This document shows positions 59,857 through 64,000 of a stretch of DNA of 64,000 bases, in pieces (the first letter of the stretch is position 1; each line of letters opens with the position of its first letter). This DNA comes from Prostheceraeus crozeri. Its lineage: Eukaryota; Platyhelminthes; Polycladida; Euryleptidae. The notes under the pieces were generated by a model. The model saw only the letters and a program-made list of their open reading frames with translations, was not told the origin of the DNA and ran no database searches. Location of the stretch: assembly GCA_907163375.1 (NCBI GenBank), contig CAJQUW010003146.1, positions 458,741 to 522,740 of the forward strand. Reading direction: 5' to 3'. The position numbers and the translations under genes were made by a program.

Positions 59857-60895
59857 GCGTTTGAAGTCAATCTATTATGATGTAAAACATCCAGCAGGAT
59901 TTGCATCTATCAAGAAATTGTCAAAAGCGAGTGGTCTTCCACAATCACAAGTGAAACGATGGTTAAAGGGTCAGGCTACCTATACACTCCACAAACAAGC
60001 GAAAAAGAAGTACCGTACCCGCCATTATATTGTTCATGACATTGATGAACAGTGGTAAGCAGATTTGTGTGATGTCGCCTCCATTTCAAAACATAACTCA
60101 GGAAATAATTTTATTTTAACCGTCATTGATGTTTTCTCGCGTTATGCGTGGGCTCAACCTTTAAAAACTAAAGAAGGGAAAGGAGTAGCAAAAGCATTCC
60201 AAACAATTTTTCGAGAAGGTCGCATTCCAAAAAGAATTCAGAGTGATCAAGGAAAAGAGTTTGAAAATCAGCATGTGAGAAGATTATTTGAGAGGCATGA
60301 CATTGAGTTGTTTAGTGTAAAGAGTGCTTATAAAGCTGCACTCGTTGAACGTTTTAATCGCACATTAAAAAATCGCTTGTGGCGACATTTTACTGCCAAC
60401 TTGACACAAAATTGGGCAAAGGTTCTACAAGATACACTCCATGCCTACAATCACTCTATCCATCGTTCTATTGGACTCAGACCAGTAGATGTAAATGCTG
60501 ACAATGTAGATAAAGTGCGCGAATCATTCCAACGTAAACGCACTCATGTGAAAATTGGTGATAAAGTTCGTATCTCAAAAGTGAAAAGTGTTTTTGCTAA
60601 AGGGTACCTTCCGAATTGGACAGAGGAGGTATTTCCAGTATCAAGGATTAATCAAAAAGACTCTCCAACCACCTACAAGTTGAAAGATTACGATAACGAA
60701 GAAATTGAGGGTAGCTTTTACCGCGATGAGATTGAGGTAGTCACTGAAAGTGAAACATATTTGGTAGAGAAAATCATTCGATGTAAAAAACGACAAGGTG
60801 AAGAATGGTGTCTTGTTAAATGGACTGGTTATCCTTCAAGTATGAACTCTTGGATGCGTCGTGCCGACATCTTTCATCTAAGTGATCGACAGTGA
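59819..60895 (+). pseudogene. Polinton integrase with chromodomain, one stop
   Basis: The best start is ATG 59819 (MRRRKKSQSSSTERLKSIYY). HTH-like KKLSKASGLPQSQVKRWLK, DDE core with ADLCDV, SDQGKEFEN and LVERFNRTLK, SH3-like KIGDKVRISKVK, chromodomain YLVEKIIR then WCLVKWTGYP. An in-frame TAA (60056-60058) sits where Polinton 2 has the CAA-Gln of DEQWQADL, so a single base change split the gene at its first catalytic Asp region. Otherwise intact. Confidence 0.9.
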
Positions 60896-60936
60896 TTCAT
60901 GCAAAGTTGTAACTAACAATGTTTAGGGTTTGAGCT

Positions 60937-61391
60937 ATGAATCCAACTGCCTCATTTTATTCACGACCCTCCTATGTAAGTGGTGGAGGACAAATTTACA
61001 TCGGCGCTCGCCGCCAACGTGGAGGTAGCATACTTGGTGCACTGAAATCTGTTGTAGCACCTCTCATATCCAATGTCGGAAGATCTTTAAAACGAAATGT
61101 TTTAAGTAATGCCGTTGGCTTTGCTGGTGATGTTGCTTGTGATCTTTCCAGAGGTAGAACTTTTAAGAGCAGTTTGTTGAATCGTGGGAAGGAACGCGGT
61201 TTAAAAACATTGAAGCAGACCTTTGCAGGTGTTACTCAAGGAAAGAAATCGCCTAAACGAATGAATAAATGAAGAAGGAAACATCGCGGAGCTGGTAAGG
61301 TGCGATCTTCAGTCAAAAGGCATTTACGCAAACGTCGCAGAGGCTCTAATCATTCATCAGGCGCTAAACGACGACGCTGCCATAACTTCTA
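60937..61391 (+). pseudogene. Minor capsid / core protein (PX-like), one stop
   Basis: 111 residues to TGA 61270-61272: SRPSYVSGGGQIYIGARRQ, GGSILGALKSVVAPLI, then GKERGLKTLKQ. The same frame continues through the stop for 39 more codons of very basic sequence (RRKHRGAGKVRSS...) and ends at 61391, matching the basic tail of the Polinton 2 relative. One nonsense mutation is the simplest reading (CGA to TGA). Confidence 0.7.
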
Positions 61392-61394
61392 ATC

Positions 61395-62672
61395 ATGGAG
61401 TGTAAAACTTCCGGTTTTTGTTTGTTTGATCAACAAGCCATACAGACAGATATTCTTAGTTCAAGTATTGTAGATTATCATCCTCGAACAGCTGAGAATG
61501 CTGGCCCCATTGAATTTGTTATTCCTGGTGGTAGTGATGACTACATAGATTTGAGTTATGCGATGATTGATTTGAGGTTTAGAATTCAGCAAGCAGATGG
61601 AACTGCTATTGACGATACACATAAAGTTGGACTGAACAATTTACCATTGACTACATTACTTCGCGATGTTTCTCTAACGATTGGAGAGCAGCAGGTGGAA
61701 GGTGGTCAAAGCGATTATCCCTATAAATCATATTTCAATCATGTATCACAGTTTCATCCAGCAGCACAAAAAAGTCATATGGAAGCCATGGGATGGTACA
61801 GAGATGAAGCAGGAAAATTTGATGTTGAAAGAAACAGTGGCTTTGTAAAGCGATCTGCTATGATTAAAGATAGTAAAGTATGTCAGCTATATGGTCCGCT
61901 GAATTTAGACTTCTTTAGACAGTCAAAGTTTTTACTATGTAATACCATCATGCGACTCAAGCTGACATTGAATAAGCCTGAATTTGCGCTGAATGCATTT
62001 GCTAAAGTTGACAATTTTAGAATTCATGTGGAAGATATTGCACTTTACATTCGTCGAGTAGTACCGAATCCAAGTGTCATTAGAGCACATGCTGAAGATC
62101 TTAACCGCCAAAATGCCATTTACCCCGTTCAGCATACAAAGCTTCTCACCTTTACAATTCCGAAAGATCAAAAGAGTTTCATGAAAGATGGCCTCTTTCC
62201 ATCGGAAGCACCGAAGCTCCTCATGGTGGCAATGGTTGAAAAAGATGCATTTAATGGTAATATAAAGAAGAATCCTTTCAATTTTAAACACAATCAGTTA
62301 AGTGAAATTGCTTTGCGTGTAAATGGTGTGAATCATCCTGGTCCACCCTACAAACCAGATTTTGCTGCGGATCAATTTATGCGCAGTTATGTTGATTTTA
62401 TGGATGTCTTTGGCTTTTACAATACGGATGACACCAACGGACTGACTATGAAAGAGTTTAAGAGTGGATATACTATTTATGCATTTGATTTGACTGCTGA
62501 CAGCGATATAAGTGCACCCTATCGTCAAGCGAACGTGCCTCATAATATTCGTTTGGATTTGACGTTCAAAAGAACACTACCTGAGACGATCAATGTATTA
62601 ATTTATGCAGTCTTCGATTCAAATATTGAAATTACAAAGTATCGTGACGTGATTCTTCAGTATAATCGTTAA
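61395..62672 (+). CDS. Major capsid protein, double jelly-roll type
   Basis: 425 residues, intact. The start MECKTSGFCLFDQQ, VEGGQSDYPYKSYF (~103), YGPLNLDFFRQSKFLL (~166), VVPNPSVIR and DDTNGLTMKEFKSGYTIYAFD (~350) are shared with the broken Polinton 2 gene. The family is known as the Polinton capsid protein (also annotated as F54H12.2-like). Forms the icosahedral shell. The stop overlaps the protease start by one base. Confidence 0.9.
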   Translation: MECKTSGFCLFDQQAIQTDILSSSIVDYHPRTAENAGPIEFVIPGGSDDYIDLSYAMIDLRFRIQQADGTAIDDTHKVGLNNLPLTTLLRDVSLTIGEQQVEGGQSDYPYKSYFNHVSQFHPAAQKSHMEAMGWYRDEAGKFDVERNSGFVKRSAMIKDSKVCQLYGPLNLDFFRQSKFLLCNTIMRLKLTLNKPEFALNAFAKVDNFRIHVEDIALYIRRVVPNPSVIRAHAEDLNRQNAIYPVQHTKLLTFTIPKDQKSFMKDGLFPSEAPKLLMVAMVEKDAFNGNIKKNPFNFKHNQLSEIALRVNGVNHPGPPYKPDFAADQFMRSYVDFMDVFGFYNTDDTNGLTMKEFKSGYTIYAFDLTADSDISAPYRQANVPHNIRLDLTFKRTLPETINVLIYAVFDSNIEITKYRDVILQYNR

Positions 62673-63133
62673 TGAGTTGGTTGACTGCTGACGATATGAA
62701 GACTAAAGTGCAGCGTAATGCAGATGAAGCGACGTTGAAAGCTTTCGATAATGTCTATTCGCTCGATACCTTACCACCTGCAGTAAATCACTATCCCATC
62801 TTTATTGTGCTAAACACTCATTCGCAGAATTTAGGCGGTGAGCATTGGAAAGCGATCTTTATTGGAGAAGACCGACGTGGTGAACTATTTGACTCTCTTG
62901 CTCAACCTCCAAATATACCAACACAGCAGTGGTTGAGAAAACATACGCGTCAATATCAGCGAAATGAACGCATACTACAACATCCACTGTCATCAACGTG
63001 TGGTGCTTTTGTACTGTACTTCATCTTAAAACGTTTACATGTATCTCGATTTGTATCTGTCATTCAAAACTTTTCATGTAATCCATCCTCTAATGAAAAA
63101 ATGATTTGTAAGTTCTATCATGATTTGAAATAA
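62672..63133 (+). CDS. Adenain-like cysteine protease
   Basis: 153 residues, intact: His in GGEHWKAIF, Asp in LFDSLAQ, Gln and Cys in LQHPLSSTCGAFVLYF. Same length and placement as the protease of Polinton 2. Converges with the TBP-like gene, 26 bp away. Confidence 0.88.
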   Translation: MSWLTADDMKTKVQRNADEATLKAFDNVYSLDTLPPAVNHYPIFIVLNTHSQNLGGEHWKAIFIGEDRRGELFDSLAQPPNIPTQQWLRKHTRQYQRNERILQHPLSSTCGAFVLYFILKRLHVSRFVSVIQNFSCNPSSNEKMICKFYHDLK

Positions 63134-63159
63134 AAACATCATGTTGGAAAAATTGTTTT

Positions 63160-64000
63160 TTATTTTACAATCCGCTGGGTACGTACATACTCGATGAGAT
63201 AGTCTGGGATCACATTTGCTTGTACATGAGATTTTAGTCCAGTAATGATCACTTTACTATTATGAAAGATTGCCACATGTACAGGTAACCAACAACTAAT
63301 GAGAGCTGCAGGAAAAAGTTCGGGTTCATAACACAAATTTTAACTGCTGGTACGAATCTTCAAAAATGATACACTTTCACTCAATTGAGTAGAGATCACC
63401 ATATTGTCCACAGTCAGATTCGACATCACACACCTCTCCCTCTTCCATATCCGACGTAGTAGTCTTTGTAGCTCTAAGCGCATTGACTGCGCCGATGAAT
63501 GAGAAAGGGCGCCGAGAATCTGTACAGTTCCATTTGGGAAGAGTTGAAGATTCCGTGAATTGTTCATCTTCACCACTAACATTTGAGGTCGGCCCGGGTA
63601 ATACTTGCTGTTTGGAAGGTGTTGGTGTAATGTTGTGAGATCGATTTTGGTGTAGAGTCTGAAGCGACGGAGAATGTTGACGTTGGTGTAGCGATGGCGC
63701 TTCATGATGAAAAAATGAGTAAATTGAGCGATGTACCTTCCTTTGATACTTTCCCAACTACCTTGATGAAATGTGAAGTTAGTATGAAGTTGGGAATGAT
63801 AGAGTCGAATTCGCCGATTGTTGACGCGCAGCCAGATGCGATTTCCAATACGTGAATGTCTTTTCATATAGAAGTATTTCAAATCCTTCATGATATGATG
63901 TAGAGATTGAAAATGACGATAAGATAAAGCAAACTCTCTTCTCACATTTCCAGTTGAATCTTTGAAATAGACGTTTCGATCATGATCCGTTTCAATACGT
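63160..64000 (-). pseudogene. PC4-like and TATA-binding-protein-like gene, one stop, cut by window
   Basis: Frame open from the window end to TAA 63340-63342. N-terminal part: FKDSTGNVRREFALSYRHFQ resembles PC4 (p15). Then a first TBP-like repeat: KIDLTTLHQHLPNSKYYPGR, MLVVKMNNSRNLQLF, NGTVQILGALS, and the linker with NLTVDNMVISTQL. After the stop the same frame continues for ~59 codons with CYEPELFPAALI and HNSKVIITGLKS, the second TBP repeat (YEPELFPG-I, SGKVVLTGAK in eukaryotic TBP), and ends at 63160. Repeat spacing and YEPELFP are strong evidence. A viral transcription initiation factor is likely. The in-frame TAA may be decay. Its start lies beyond the window. Confidence 0.7.

Larger units (their letters stand above)
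54830..64000. mobile_element. Polinton 3, left part; continues beyond window
   Basis: Begins with sequence similar to the inverted repeat of Polinton 2 (CCCCCCC...GATCTTC then TTTTGGTTCTAGTG; GCTCGTTTGAAAGCTAAGAG at ~55190). The exact left end is not clear and may be as early as ~54600. The gene order from ATPase to protease is the same as in Polinton 2. The right end, and with it a possible penton and polymerase, lies outside the window. Confidence 0.85.

Noticed and set aside
61935-62543. Two minus-strand ORFs of 118 and 81 residues
   Set aside because: Antisense of the intact major capsid gene.

Overview
The window looks like nuclear DNA of a metazoan, most likely a marine invertebrate. 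It is mostly a graveyard of mobile elements: two families of Penelope-like retroelements (PLEs), three Polinton/Maverick (adintovirus-like) elements, a Tc1/mariner, a PIF/Harbinger, and hAT and LINE fragments. I see no bacterial operons and no intact host gene. Repeated TAGGCCTA octamers in the unique stretches are a weak hint of a deuterostome such as an echinoderm or hemichordate. The species cannot be settled from the sequence alone.

Layout. 1-6635: PLE copies with reverse transcriptase and GIY-YIG endonuclease, one intact (3805-6522), one 5'-truncated, one inverted; the inverted arm 1-2203 mirrors 3049-5251. Hammerhead-like ribozyme motifs sit on the ORF stop codons. The PLE right end abuts the last ~38 codons of a packaging ATPase, so it lies inside Polinton 1. 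6636-18550: Polinton 1, very AT-rich. It has a protein-primed family B DNA polymerase with N-terminal region, an unknown protein, a fibre-like coiled coil, capsid genes, a phospholipase A2-integrase fusion and an adenain-like protease. Several genes carry frameshifts or stops. Short GC-rich hairpins are scattered through it, many in reading frames. 18583-22340: tandem repeats, a second protease fragment, and a second PLE. 22341-28440: unique-looking DNA with LINE and hAT fragments.

28444-45102: Polinton 2, complete end to end, with 1.5-2.3 kb terminal inverted repeats that carry TATA promoters. It encodes ATPase, integrase with chromodomain, minor and major capsid proteins, protease, penton-like protein, a UBA-RING protein and small accessory ORFs, but no DNA polymerase. 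45103-54600: unique DNA with a mariner (46249-48060) and a Harbinger (50064-51323). About 54830-64000: Polinton 3, related to Polinton 2 and cut by the window end. It adds a DEDDh exonuclease-like gene, a TATA-box leader exon consisting of ATG alone that can be spliced to two ORFs, and a gene with PC4-like and TATA-binding-protein-like domains.

In each Polinton the genes form one scheme: integrase inserts the linear genome, ATPase packages it, major capsid and penton form the shell, the basic/hydrophobic proteins are probable internal or minor capsid proteins, and the protease matures the particle. The regulatory additions (TBP/PC4-like, UBA-RING, exonuclease, SUMO-interaction-like motif) are the least expected part of the window.
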